This document shows positions 11,606-23,539 of a stretch of 64,000 nucleotides of DNA, piece by piece. The position numbers and the translations under genes are program-made. Position 1 is the stretch's first letter. Each line of letters starts with the position of its first letter. The notes beneath the pieces are model-generated. The model had not been told where the DNA came from and ran no database searches. It was given only the letters and a program-made list of their open reading frames with translations. The DNA comes from Nemania diffusa. Lineage: Eukaryota; Ascomycota; Sordariomycetes; Xylariales; Xylariaceae. The stretch spans positions 4,030,001 to 4,094,000 of the forward strand of contig JBBPUQ010000001.1 of assembly GCA_038501195.1 (NCBI GenBank), in the 5' to 3' direction.

Positions 11606-13730
11606 CTTGATTCAGCTGAGTGGTGGTGCGCCTCCTCCAAGTCACACCCCCCCTTCCTCTAACACTGTCTGATGTCTAATGCAACATAACCCGTTTGTCT
11701 ACAGACAAACAACAAAACAAACAGGGAAGTAAGAATAGATATGGACAGGCGAGACAGGATTGGGCGCCGGCACCGGACGGGGGCGAGGACGGGGTCTCAA
11801 GCCACCAGTTGACGTATTCGCCCACCGCACCGGGTAATTCTATGAGTTGGGGAAAAAACAACTGACGAGAGCATCTCCGGGTTGGCCGTTTTTTCTGGCC
11901 TTGGGTCACGGCCTACTCACCTCCTTAGTCTACGTACTTACTTACTGACTGCAATATCAAACTAGGTACCGTATAGTCATCATAGTCATGCTGAACCCAA
12001 AACAAGAACACTAATAGTATTATTTACGAATGCCTAACATAGCTCCCCGCCCCCTCTCTCCTCTCCTCTCCCTCCCTCTTCTTGCCAAGACTTGTCTGTT
12101 TCTTGTTACTGTGCTTCAATTACACCGGTTATACGTAAGTAAGTATGTATGTACACGAAAACGTACATCACAGTGCAGAACTTTTGGACGGATCAGTTAG
12201 CTAATCCTGCCGTTTCAACATTGGATCCAACCACTCGCATCATGTGGAAGCGAAACCACACATAATCAGAACCAGTGTAAAAAAAAGGCAAACTCGATCC
12301 TATACCTGGGCAAAGGATCGTAGTCGGATGTGTATTTTTTTCGGCCTACGCAAGTAAGTGATTGGCTCGAGTTGTCGAAAACAATTGACCTGTCATTTCT
12401 GTTTGCATTTTCCGCCACCAATCGAAACACGTTCCGTTCTTTTTTTTTTTTTTTCCGGATCTTTTTGCAGTCGATTCTATCAGCCAAGGCTGATAAGTAT
12501 GAAGGCTAGGAATTATAACTACCCGGTTGTTCCCTGTTGCTCTAGGGTACTTACACCGCTTCCGCTGCACATTACTTATGCGTATGTTGGCGTTATCGCC
12601 TTTCTTGCCCGTGGCTACCTAAGCTATCCCTACTTTACATTATACCTACGTAGCCTGTTTACCGGTGTGAGACGCATACGTACCTCACGGTCTCGGCGCT
12701 ATATCATGTACGCGTGTGCGTATTGTTTCTTCTGCCTTTTAAATATTATTTTCTTCTTTAAAACCTAGCTCTGTCCTTCACGCCCGCTCTAACTAACTAG
12801 GTACCACAAATGCACGTAAAGGCCTGGTCCAGATGAAGGAGGCGTTCTTCTATTGCCCGTGCTATTGAGAGGAGAAGAAAGTGTGTATAAGACAACGATG
12901 AAGTAAAACAGGGCTACGAACAGATTCTGACCAAGCACCATGAATTATATAGACATATAGAGTATGGAACTTTTGCTGATACCGCCAAGCTACTAGTATA
13001 AGACAAATATGGCCTAGTTTTGTACTTATGCCTATTGACAAATTTCCGCAAATTAGGTAAACATAGCACTTACACTAGACATGGATATATACTTAGATGG
13101 ATTATCACGGGCATACTTACACTACCTACTACTGCGAATAAGACAATGCACTTCGGGGAACATTGGTACCTTGACCCATTCCTCGTCCATCCCCTTACCC
13201 ACTTATGCTCCGCTGTAGCAAAAGAGGTGGCTAGGCTGACCCGGTTCCTGGGTTCAACATGGGTTGCGCGTGTGGTGCCTATGTAGATAGTACCTATCCC
13301 GTACAATCTGTCGGTTTGTCCAGTAGTCCGTTCTGGTTATGGTATGTATGTATTGTAAGTTTATAGCTGGTACTGTACTAAGGTAGCTAGATAGAGATTT
13401 CTCGTCTTCCAAACAAACAAGCAAAAAAAAAAAGGAGTAAACCACGAGTGCCGGCGACACGCAGTCCTCATCTACGGCTTGTGTACAATGAGTCCAATCC
13501 AAAGATAATGATTGGCCTCTCTATTTCCCTCGCCACATGTCATGCCTCTACATATATGTTCACTCATGCAATGCCCATTTATCCATGCCTGTTTGCGCCG
13601 TCACCCTTGAACCAAGAAAGAACATGGAAGGAAACTACGAACTCGGGACCGAGAATCGAGATGCCAGGGTAGGAAAAGTCCCAAAGACGTCCTAACTAGA
13701 AATATCCATACCTAGGACCCAGTAGGTAGT

Positions 13731-16176
13731 CTAACACCAACTAAATACCGGGTTTTTGGCCTTGACCGTTTCTAACCGCTCAACTATGACTTTGCGCCTA
13801 TTGCCCTCCATGCCTTCGGCTGCCGCATACCCGAGGTCACCTTCTCCATCATCTTCGGTAGGCTCCTCGAGCCCGTCTGTGTAATCGTACAGCTGCTGCG
13901 CAATAGTGTTGCTATGTCTTCTGGCTGAGGCAAATGAGGTGTGTCGAAATTTTTGCTGTGAAGTGGCCTGAACCTCCGGCCTCATGGGGCCCTGATAACT
14001 TGACCTTGGCCCGACTCGACTGGCGGAGGGACGGGCTTGGTCCTCACTCCACGACATAGAGGCAGATCCATTTTGGAGCCCTTCGGACGACTGTGTCTTC
14101 GGGCTTGCATTCAAATCAAAACGACCGGGATGCGGAAGAGGGCTGGAAAGGCCAAGCAGATCCTCTCCGTGATTAACAGGGCGAGAAGACGAGTTGGCCG
14201 CGCCGATGTCCATCTCTTCCTGGATAATACCATGAAGTTCGGGCTCGGCTTTCCGACGCATATCGGAAGAAGCCATGCGCATTGGCACAGCTACAGGGAC
14301 ATCTACTAAGTCATCCCATACACAAACCCTCGCTCGACGAGTAAGTTCTAGTGGTCCGTGATCTGGTGTTTTCAACGTCTCCACGACGTTCCAAGCTTGA
14401 CCTTTCATGACGGCCATTTGCCGAGAAAACATCTTTTCCTGGAAATCGGGGTCAACCTGGAAGATTTTCCGTAATTCGTGCGATGTCTGACTCCACCATG
14501 CTGTAGAAGTTAATAGAGGAAGAAAATGATCACGGGTCTTCTGTGAGAATGGTCGTCCAATAAGATCAACAGGTAGGAAAAGCCAACCGAAGGGGAAACT
14601 ACAGGTTAGATTATAGGTTAGCATAATCTGATCAGATACAATAAAACCAAAGGGCGTACAAAGGGAGCAGTACCTCCGCCAAGCATCCGGGTGCTTCCAA
14701 GGCCACGACAGCGAGTTATCGATCGCTCCAATCGATATCTTGGGGTTCGGAACTCTCGCGGAATCACCTGCGTTCATGGGCTTTTGAACCCTATAAGGAT
14801 GTGGTTGAGGGCTCGTTGACTGCGTCCGTGGCGACAAGTTAACCGGCCTGGCTGCAGGTTCACGCTCTTCTTCGTCTACAAGATTCATGTTGAGATGTGG
14901 AGGCTCTGAGGCTATCGAAACTTCTTGCGTCTCCCAGTCTACCTTCACCATCCAGTTGTCTAAGCCTCGGTCGGTGTTTCGCATAATATAGTCTAGTATC
15001 ACTAGCTTTTCTAATTCCTCTCGGAAAGACTGTTTTAGGGACTCTGTCCACATGAAGTTGTCCGGCCCAAGAGGGCGCTGCTCCCTAGCGCTGTGCTCGT
15101 CGTCGCTCTCGAACTCGTCGTCGGCTGGCTGGCTTGATGGTCGGCAATTTGCAGCCCACCTTTTCCGCTTATTCCGGTGTGTATCATTCGAGCGGAAACC
15201 GGACCAGTACTGGTCGGGCCATGGATTCTCCCTCAGAAAGATGTTTGCATCCTTAAAGCCCTTGAGGAAGACCTGAAAGCTACCAGGTTTGGCAGGGAGA
15301 GGCTTCTTCTTCCTATAGAAGCTACGGCGATCCCAGTACGGGTAGTGGAAAGACTTAGAGGACAACCATACCACATCCGTGTATGGCACCATGTTGGTTC
15401 GGAGCTGGCAGTCTAGTGTGTATGCTGCCGCCTCACTGACATAAGAAAGATTAGGTATAAGACTGCCAGGAGGTTAGTCTGGCTAATCGAAGGCACACAA
15501 GACACCAGAGTAATACGTACCATGCCCTCCCGAAGAAACAAGGGAACAAGTTCCGGTGAATCCACTTGTTCCACTTGGGATTTCCCGCCGCATAGGGCTC
15601 CTCATCTTTTGGCTTAAAGACGCCCACGATCTTACCATCTGTATTTCGCGCAAAGTAGCTTCCAGAGCTGCCTTGGGTGATCATGCTCGGGTGCATGCCT
15701 TGATTGATTGCGCTCCTCACGCTCTTGACGATCTGGTCAAATTCTGACTTGGACATAGCAGGCTCGGGCATAGCGGCAAGGGTTTCGGGGGTCGCGGGTC
15801 GCACGCCTGTAGGAGGTTGAAAAACACTATAATGTATTTCCAGACGCTCCTCCTCGCCCGGAAGCTTCCCCCTGGTCCTTTTGAACTTGGACGCGATTTC
15901 GTCAGCCCATCGTTCCAGCCGGGCGTTTATAGCCTTCAGATCAACGCCCGAGTTGCTCCTATGACGTCTCGGGAATTGTTTTTGTTTAGCGAGCGCTTTA
16001 GGAGATGTCATGCCAGAGTGCGGCCGCGGTTGAGGAACGGGCGCGAAGCGAGGTACGGACTGGGGCTGGAGCGAGGCCGAGCTCTGAGCTAGCAGCTCAT
16101 CATCGGACTCGTCGCTGAACTGGTCGGCTTGGGCTAGGCGTTCATAGCCTGTAGTGGCAGGTCGATTTCGCGGCAT
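13731..16176 (-). CDS. LSB6: Type II phosphatidylinositol 4-kinase Lsb6
   Basis: Three exons: 16176-15521, 15462-14674 and 14598-13731, giving 770 residues; introns are 58 and 75 bp, and the second stays open if retained. The enzyme phosphorylates phosphatidylinositol to PI4P at vacuolar, endosomal and plasma membranes. Family hallmarks are in order: GSSGSYFAR with IVGVFKPKDEEPYAAGNPKW (nucleotide-binding Lys), FFGRACLIPNLSYVSEAAAY across the first junction, TDVVWLSSKSFHY, the catalytic DYIMRNTDRGLDNWMVK, and AIDNSLSWPWKHPD continuing over the second junction to SFPFGWLFLPVDLIG and PFSQKTRDHFLPLL. The N-terminal ~100 residues and the Ser/Pro-rich C-terminal ~200 residues look disordered. The start is the first ATG of an open, clearly coding first exon. 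Confidence 0.93.
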
Positions 16177-18406
16177 TGTCGGAGATGATGGGATTTACAG
16201 GTCGACGCAGGACGGAATTTGGAAGAAGTCGGGGGTGGGATGTGGTGAGCGACCGAGGTTGTACGCGTAGGTTTATGTCATTCTTGCGAAGTCGTCTACC
16301 TATCTTAGTGAATAGTGAAAGGGGTTAGATAGTAAAGCCGAGGTGAACAGCTTGCTTTATCTCCTCGCTAGACACTTAAAAGTAAATACACAGGTTGTAG
16401 GAAATGAATGACAGGAAACGAGAGGTTTGGGAGGATTCTGTAAGCACGCTGATTGCTGGTTAATTGATGGCTACCTAGACAAGACGAGATGACGATGAGT
16501 AGATGAGGATTCGAAATGCTGCAGTACAGCCTCAGACAGGGTCTCAATTTGTCTCATATTACCTACCAGTAATACCAGTAATACTCTATACCCTGTAGCA
16601 CCTAAACACGTACGCTAGCTATGTACCTAAGGCAGGCAGACAAGACTCTCGTGGGGTTTCATTGGCTGAATAGTTACCGTTTTAAGTCCTCCCCACCACC
16701 TACCTAACCTACCTCATGCAGCTGTATGCACCCCGATTATTCTGTACCCACACTACCTAGTAGTCTAAGGTACGGAACACTCGTTAGGTTAGAATCTAGA
16801 TGCTGCGTAAGTAAGTAAAAAGGGCGTCTGTCGAGGTATTGGATCAAGCTTTGACGAAGGCCGAGCTTGAATGCTCTATTCTGGTAAGCTAAAATCTGAA
16901 AAAGAGGTGATCAGTGATTAATTCTGCGGGTGTTTCGTTAGATTTTAGCTCTAGGCAGCAGAGTATCGGATACCTAAACTAGGCAGATAGATACAGGTAC
17001 CTACATGCATGTGTAGGGGAATCTTTTCTGTCTATCTGAATATGTACGCAGTAGTTAAGTACAATATAAATATAGGCATACATTATGTAAATACCTAAGC
17101 TATACTAGGTACCTCCCAATGCGTTTGGCCAGGTCATGGAAGCAAGCATCCCGTTGCCTATCGCTAACAATATATAGATATTAAGAGTACCTAAGGTAGG
17201 TAACAATTATAACTTGCATTGATATCCCGAGGATAGCAGAAGAGAGGGCGGGGTCCTCCGTGTGCAGCGATTATGATGATGATGACGATTATCAAGATGA
17301 TCTATGAATACCTACTTATATGACTTCCTACCGAAACTTTACACATACTCGCCGCCCATATGTTGCTTGGTTATTAGTTGGATCGTCATTGGGATCATCG
17401 ATTGCTCTTACGAACCTGTCAGCCATCACGCGATCTCGTGCAGCACGACGCACCCGAGCAGCACCCGATTGAAACCTTGTAGTAGCTCCAACGTGGACAG
17501 TCTTGGCTCAGCTTTCCGCTCCTGTTACTCCGCGTAATCAATCGCATACAGACATACATACATATATACATACATACATGTAGCCTCACCTGATTGAAAA
17601 TAAACAAACCTACCTACCTACTTGACCTAGACGAGGAAGACGTAGGGGAGCCAGAAGAACCCGGAGAATCAGATCAGTGTCAGACTTGAATCAGTGGCCC
17701 GGCTCTTTGACCATCGCGACAGAGTTTCGCTCCGTGGACAATAAAGTTTACCTACTTACGTCAATCTCGGACCTGGAGACGTTTGATCTGGCCAATCGCG
17801 CGCTTGGGCTATTTACCAAGAGGCGCATGGGGGATCCGGGTCACCATGCAAACTGCCTTCGACCGCTCGAAGATCACTGGGAGACGTCGATCACCACCAG
17901 CACCACCCACCATCCATCTCTGTAATTGAGACTTGTTCAGCGTTTAGCGTTCAGCATTCAACATTCGGCATTCAACATTCAGCATTCAGCCTTCGGTGTT
18001 TCGCTACGGACCAATTTCCCCCTGGAATTGCTCGACTCCCTTCTCTCCGCCTAGCTCATTACACATGATCTATATCTGTAAGGTCTACTTCTCCTCCCTT
18101 GAGTACCCTCCCTTCCTGTCTAAATAAAGGCTGTCACATTCCATCTAAATGATATAAACGTCTCGAGATAGCCAGCCTCGGTAAACCAATAGACGTCCCT
18201 ATGTTGTGGTAGTTTCTTGCTGTCACGTACCACAGATTTGGCCCTGTTACCATACATATGAACACGTTGTGAAGCTGCTCTACTGGTTTCCTCGGGGTCT
18301 ATTCTGTACACCACTCTCTTACTACTAGCACGCTTCAGAGAACAATTTCAACCCAACCTCGCACCCCTCGATTTCCCGGCTAATTAATAGCCAGGCCCCT
18401 TCAACA
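16177..18406. other. Intergenic with TACCTA motifs
   Basis: No gene seen. The DNA carries many TACCTA/TAGGTA motifs (for example 17606-17625) and a GATGAT microsatellite near 17273-17290. A 7-bp tandem repeat at 17941-17996 is listed separately. Confidence 0.45.
17941..17996 (+). repeat. Tandem 7-bp repeat, consensus CATTCAG, eight copies
   Basis: Eight consecutive heptamers, mostly CATTCAA, CATTCAG or CATTCGG with degenerate ends, fill 56 bp about 400 bp upstream of the RS-rich open frame at 18407. Copies differ at the last two positions, so it is a slightly decayed minisatellite; it may lie in that gene's promoter or 5' leader. Confidence 0.7.
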
Positions 18407-19003
18407 ATGGCCAGCTCCATGGGAGTAGCAACAGAAATGATATTCGACCTAACTGTGACACCGATGTCGTCGCCCGAGCCGGAACTCCAACGCGGCCGTA
18501 AGCGGCGCCGAGACCTCCTAGAGGTGGGGGTCGGCAGAGGGACCATTCCATCGAGCGAGTCGGCCACGTTCCGGGGGCGCTGTCGATACCGTAGTAGCTC
18601 GCGGTACCTGGACATGTCGTCCTTGTCACGACCGACATCCCAACACCGGCTGATGGCGGGTCCACATTACCGTAACACGTCGGCTTCCCCCTCGCCCTCG
18701 CACCGCAAGTTGATACGCATCACGCAGCTGGCCAGGGACCGCCCGCGCAGCCGATCGCCTTCGCGGTCCCGGTCTCCGTACACGGCGTACGCGGGGGCCC
18801 AATACATGGCCAAGCGCAGGCGACAGCGGACGCAGAGTCGCAACCGGGTCCATACTAGTGTGCCGATGGGCTTCGAGATGACATCACGTGGGGAAGAGGT
18901 TAAGATCACGACCGTGGAAGCCTTGATGACCCCCCTTGCGAACTACGAGATCGCCGTACCGAGTGGCCTATCTCCGGCCGAGGAGAGTGGAGAGCAGGGA
19001 TGA
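18407..19003 (+). CDS. Hypothetical basic Arg/Ser-rich protein
   Basis: Open frame of 198 residues starting in a good context (AACAATGGCC). I do not recognise a family. Visible features are a RGRKRRRDLLE basic patch near residue 30, an arginine/serine dipeptide stretch (RPRSRSPSRSRSP, about 110-125), a second basic patch KRRRQRTQSRNR near 135-146 and an acidic, Pro-containing tail. RS dipeptides are typical of splicing-related nuclear proteins, but no RNA-recognition motif is present. The region is GC-richer than its surroundings, which supports coding. A downstream frame (19000-19206) with a hydrophobic segment could be a further exon if an intron removes the stop at 19001-19003; I could not find a convincing pair of splice sites. 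Existence is moderately likely, function unknown. Confidence 0.5.
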   Translation: MASSMGVATEMIFDLTVTPMSSPEPELQRGRKRRRDLLEVGVGRGTIPSSESATFRGRCRYRSSSRYLDMSSLSRPTSQHRLMAGPHYRNTSASPSPSHRKLIRITQLARDRPRSRSPSRSRSPYTAYAGAQYMAKRRRQRTQSRNRVHTSVPMGFEMTSRGEEVKITTVEALMTPLANYEIAVPSGLSPAEESGEQG

Positions 19004-19636
19004 CAATGCCGCGGATCAGGCTGAAGTATAAGGTCGGTCTACATAGGTTATCAACTACCGTTATGGTCTCGCAGGATTTGAAACTACTGCTCTGCTCCGC
19101 CGGAGCCGCCCTCGTGGTGCGAAGTCTGCTTCGCAAGGTGGGAGCTGGGATATGCGGATGTCTATACAGGCTCCCCGAGGTTTATGTCTATCGAGCACTC
19201 GGATAACAACCGCAATAGGCTGCGCGAGAACAGAGTAGCTGAAGGAACAGTAGCTAAATAGGTAGGAACATTGGCAAACGTTTGGGATTATATCGATTGA
19301 GTATACTAGTATTCACTTTGTACGAGACTCTTTTTAGGGAAACTGGACTAGGATAACTTTCGGTGTTGATGTGTATACCTATATTGTGTAATAATATTGA
19401 GCCATTGAAACGCCTAGGAAGCTCTCTTCCTCGTAAAAAAAGGACAGGCCTTCGTGTTCAGTTGTACATAGTCCACAACTGCTCATATCGGGAGATGCAC
19501 GTGCACTGAATTGTGTAGATTTATACCCCCATCTAACACCTTCCTTCTTGATACCACACGTAGAACCAGATTCTCTCCTAACCTATCACCTAGTAGTGCA
19601 AGGTATCCGTGAAGATAGTAGCTTCTTCTCTCTCAA
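19004..19636. other. Intergenic, possible extra exon
   Basis: The first 200 bp stay GC-rich and hold a short forward frame (19000-19206) with a hydrophobic stretch LLLCSAGAALVV. The remainder is AT-rich and shows nothing. Confidence 0.35.
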
Positions 19637-20152
19637 CTAGGCCGTCATCGCTGGCACACCCATGATGATTATGAACACGACGCAAAGGATGGGTAGCACG
19701 ACATTTCCGGGATCAACACCAGGGGCATCGAGAATCTTCATACCCGCAATGGTGCCGGCGGTGAGATTGCGATCAGCCTCGACGACGGCAATGGAGCTCA
19801 GGTTGCCGCATTCCTGGTTTAGTGTGGCGTCGAATTTGAGTGTCATCAGTTTCGGAGACTCGACGTCGAGGATGGCCGCCGCGGGGAAGGTGCCTAACGA
19901 CGAGGACCGCAGGAATGCACCCCGGAGCGTCGAGTTCAGTGCAATGGTAGATAGGTTCGCGATCCGGCTATAGTCTGCACATGAGACGGGTATCGAGCTT
20001 GGCGTTGCCGTGGTGGTGGCCGCGTTCTGCCGTGGGGCGATAGCAGTACGGAACTGAACCACTCCTGCGCTGGCGATAGATATGTGAAAGAGCGAGACCG
20101 AGAGGAGGGTCACCAGGAGGGTGAGGGGGCTGAAAGATGCTGATCGGGCCAT
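19637..20152 (-). CDS. Small secretory-pathway protein with C-terminal hydrophobic anchor
   Basis: Single exon, 171 residues. Residues 1-29 form a signal peptide: positively charged start, hydrophobic core LTLLVTLLSVSLFHISIA, small residues before the expected cut near ASAG. The mature part holds several N-glycosylation sequons (NLS, NST, NLS, NLT) and two cysteines (SCADY, ECGNL). The final ~20 residues (VVLPILCVVFIIIMGVPAM) are strongly hydrophobic and nearly reach the C-terminus, which suggests either a GPI-anchor signal or a tail transmembrane helix. I do not recognise a named family; it is likely a cell-surface protein. Confidence in the gene is fair because signal, sequons and anchor occur in the right order. 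Confidence 0.65.
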   Translation of the reverse strand: MARSASFSPLTLLVTLLSVSLFHISIASAGVVQFRTAIAPRQNAATTTATPSSIPVSCADYSRIANLSTIALNSTLRGAFLRSSSLGTFPAAAILDVESPKLMTLKFDATLNQECGNLSSIAVVEADRNLTAGTIAGMKILDAPGVDPGNVVLPILCVVFIIIMGVPAMTA

Positions 20153-23100
20153 TGCGACGGTAGATTTTGGTACCGGTTTTTTTTTTTCTATTTTTCTTTT
20201 CTATTCCGCTTCGCTCTTATGCGTTTTGGTAGATTTGGCCCCTACGTAGCAACGAAGCAACAGGTCGAGAAATGAATATAGTAGGTAATGAAATAAATGT
20301 GGCCGGCCACAGAGAAGAAAACTCAATTTAAAATATAAGTATAAAAAGAAGGCAAAAAGTTGATGAAGCGAAAGACGAAAAAGTGAACGACAGACTATGC
20401 TGGCGAAGGAGAGCAGAAAGGAAGGGAGGGAAAATAGAGGTAAGAGATGAGCGGGTAGAAGAATGAATAATATTAAAAAGTGACCTATCCCATTTCACCT
20501 AGGTATGTCATATCTGCTCGCCTAGCTGTCACAAAATCGGAGAGCGTGGCTGTCAGAGTAGGGATTCTGGTGAGGCTCATGTTTCGAATGCTTGGTTCCC
20601 ACGCCTGATCCGTGTTCCGGCTAGTAGTGTTACAGCCACGATACCGAATTTGGTGTTGGTCTGAAGCAGCGATCAGACAGGATGCGGCCCCCCCTTGTTG
20701 CATGGGACCTGCGGCCCCTGTCTAGCCGCCCGAAGCTTCGCGCTTCATGGCACCTACGTTGTTTTGGGCGCCGTCTCCTGTCTTAAACGATTCCCAAAGG
20801 AGAAATAGGGGAGCAAAAGACTGAAAAGAAGCCAGGCTGCTGCTCATTAAAGGATTCGATTGCCCTAGTCAATCGACAGCACCTAGTCATCCTACCTGAT
20901 GCGTACGTGTAGAAACGAGAAGCGCAAGATATCAACCTCGTGTTAGTTCATGGATTCCCCCAACGCGCTCACGCTCACGACCTAGATACCCAGAGCTACC
21001 TACCTCCTACAAGTGGTGTGCAGTACGTCGCGCGTCCCCGAGAGAACTCCGCTCAATACCAGTTGCAGCAGCGGTACTTGTAGATGCCTGCATGCAGCCT
21101 TGTGCATTGGCACCTGCATTTTCCTGAGGAGCCAGGTACCGGCCTTGGAGTGGAAAGCTGTTCCAAGCTTGCGGACACCACCACACAACCTAATGATCGG
21201 TCTCTTTTCTTGATGACTGAAGTATACGTACGTAGTAGGTAGAGGGATTTTTGTGGGTTGTCAATACGCGCAGATTGGAAGATAAAAATGACAAAAAAAA
21301 AGGGTAAGTATCTTTGGCAGTTCAGGTAAAGAAAATAGAGATGACATGTGATACCCGCCCTAGATTTCCATCCCACGCCTTCTGAATGGGCAAGTCGACG
21401 TACCTATTCTAGATACGGGATGAGAGGTATGTATGCTTGCTACCTAGGTATTAAATAATAGGTAATACTTTAGGTAGGGTAGCTGGTAGTAGTTAGGTAG
21501 TGCTAACAATAAGCCCCCACGTCCTCTACCTACGCGTACCTAACTGTAGATGGATATATGTAGCACCTAACCTTCAGACCTAGGTAAATAAATACCTACC
21601 TGTTTCTGTGTACAGTACATACTTATCTTGGTAGGTAGGTATCTAAATAGCAGTGGCCAGACGATAAACTGTGTAAAACGCGTCATTAGTTTACTAAATA
21701 ACTAAGAAGATGATATCTACCTAGACTGCATAAGTAAGGCTTTGACTGGATCTGCATGGGCACGTGGTCTTGCGAAGACCATATCGAGTAAGAGAGCTGA
21801 TGGTGTTGGTAGGTCAGCAGACCAAGAAAGTTGCCCATTAACCATAGCAAGCAGGTAGGAGCTATGGCTTGGCAAGTACCGGCAGCAAGCCGTGGTGGAG
21901 GGGAAGAAACGCCAGGATGATGAACTACCTAACCTATGTACATGCTTCTATGTCTAGACTCTATAGGCAATTTAGGTGCAAGTTTTATGACTGCAGTCCA
22001 TGGAAAGAATGCTGTTTGTACTTTACAAGAGTCTGCTGACAGGTGGGCTGGCCTACCTAATCTACGTAGAGGTACTAGGCAGGTTTAGGTACGCTAGCCT
22101 CTCTGTGAGTGTGTCTACATAGGTACGTAAGTACCGGATGATGTGAAATGCAGCACAGAGTACGGTACAGGATAAAACCGCACTGTAAGCGCATTGTGCG
22201 GCAGCGGCAACGGGGCTGTGGCGGGACCCCAAGCTGGGGTCTCAGAACAAAGCCTATCAGGGCTCCCGATAGGTGTTTGCTGATAGCCTGATACTGGAGA
22301 CAAGGATGGTGAGTGGTGATGATAGCAACTCTCTTCTTCCACTTGATGGTGGGGAGGTTATTACATACATGTTATGATGTACCTACATACTGGAACTCAT
22401 ACTCTTGTAGCCTACATACGCACGTATGTACCTATCTCTGGTCATTCAATCGCTTCAGCTGGCTAGGTGACTTTAGATCCCGCACTTAAGGAAAATCTAA
22501 ATACCTACTAGCTTCTTTCTACCAAACAATTCGACATGTCAAGCGGGTAGCTTCTAGAACAACTGAAAAGCGAGGACCCAGTATCTCTGTACGATCCTGT
22601 CCTCCATACCTGTAAATCGTAAATGTTATGTTCAGCAGGTACCTACGGGAGTAAGTGTTCTGTAGGTAAATAGTTAGGTAGGTAGGTTGTGTTGCACATG
22701 CAGAATACCTATACTTGTAGGAGGTAGGAGGAGGTAGGTATACATAATTGTTTATATATGTACGCATAGGTATATATTCTATATATATTTATTTTTTCAC
22801 CCCTCCTCCCTCCTCCACCACTACCGCCGCCTGCCGCCTCTATCTGCCTGCTCCATCCATGCCCATTCCGAATGCAGCAACAAGCCCATCTCCCTTGCGT
22901 GCGACTAAAAATGGCCTCGTGACTCTACCTAGGTAGACATGAACGAACCTGCCAGCATCGATGACCCGACTCTATAATTCTCTTGTGCGTCCTTTGACCC
23001 GTTCGGTTAGACTATCTAGACAGGTACCTCCTACCTACCTACACTTACAGAGAGAGACGCGCTGCTTCACGTGCTTTCCCCTCCTACCTTCCTTCCGCAC

Positions 23101-23539
23101 ACCTCAACCTCAACCTTCCTCTTGTTGTAGTTGCAGTTGCAGTTGCAGCTACGTCCTGATCTCAGCCTTATATTAGCAGGCTGCGCGCACTTTACCTTTT
23201 TACCTTTTTGCCTACATACCCTTTAGGCTTCTTCCCTCTACCTTTTATTCCTTACCCTCCACACTCTGCGCCTGTTTCTTCTTCTTCTTGAAACCCTCTA
23301 CCTTGCGCACTGGGTGCACCTCTAGCAATCAAGCTAGATGAGTCTCGACCTCCCGACCACACGAATAGTGCCTCTTGTACATATGTGCGCCTTGTCAACT
23401 CAACGCACCTTTCGAGCCTTTGGCATGAAAGCTTTTGCGCAACAACCCTGGACGCCTACGCTCACTTGCGAAGTACCCACTCGCCGAATATCTCCTCTTT
23501 GGTGTCTTGCGATAGAACACGATCAAGACTAGTAGTAAC
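20153..23539. other. 3.4 kb intergenic region
   Basis: No gene recognised. A run of T near 20177 and purine-rich DNA at 20330-20470 probably belong to the promoter of the reverse-strand gene at 19637. Dense TACCTA/TAGGTA motifs occur at 21420-21650 and 22680-22745. From about 22790 the forward strand is pyrimidine-rich, with a short TTGCAG hexamer repeat near 23125-23150, consistent with the promoter and leader of the SNF2 gene. Confidence 0.4.

Larger units (their letters stand above)
5501..13730. other. 8.2 kb gene-poor block
   Basis: No gene recognised on either strand; the frames present are short and domain-free. Contents seen: a G-rich run at 10239-10266 (five runs of three to five G, quadruplex-capable) followed by a TG microsatellite; a 30-bp near-perfect palindrome at 11576-11605 built from TACCTACC and GGTAGGTA; a CT-rich tract near 12047-12080; poly-T/poly-A runs; and many TACCTA/TAGGTA motifs. 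Because the neighbouring methyltransferase was only found by joining tiny exons, further intron-dense genes could be hidden here, for example under the reverse frames at 6315-6737 and 7644-8109, but I could not assemble one. Confidence 0.4.
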
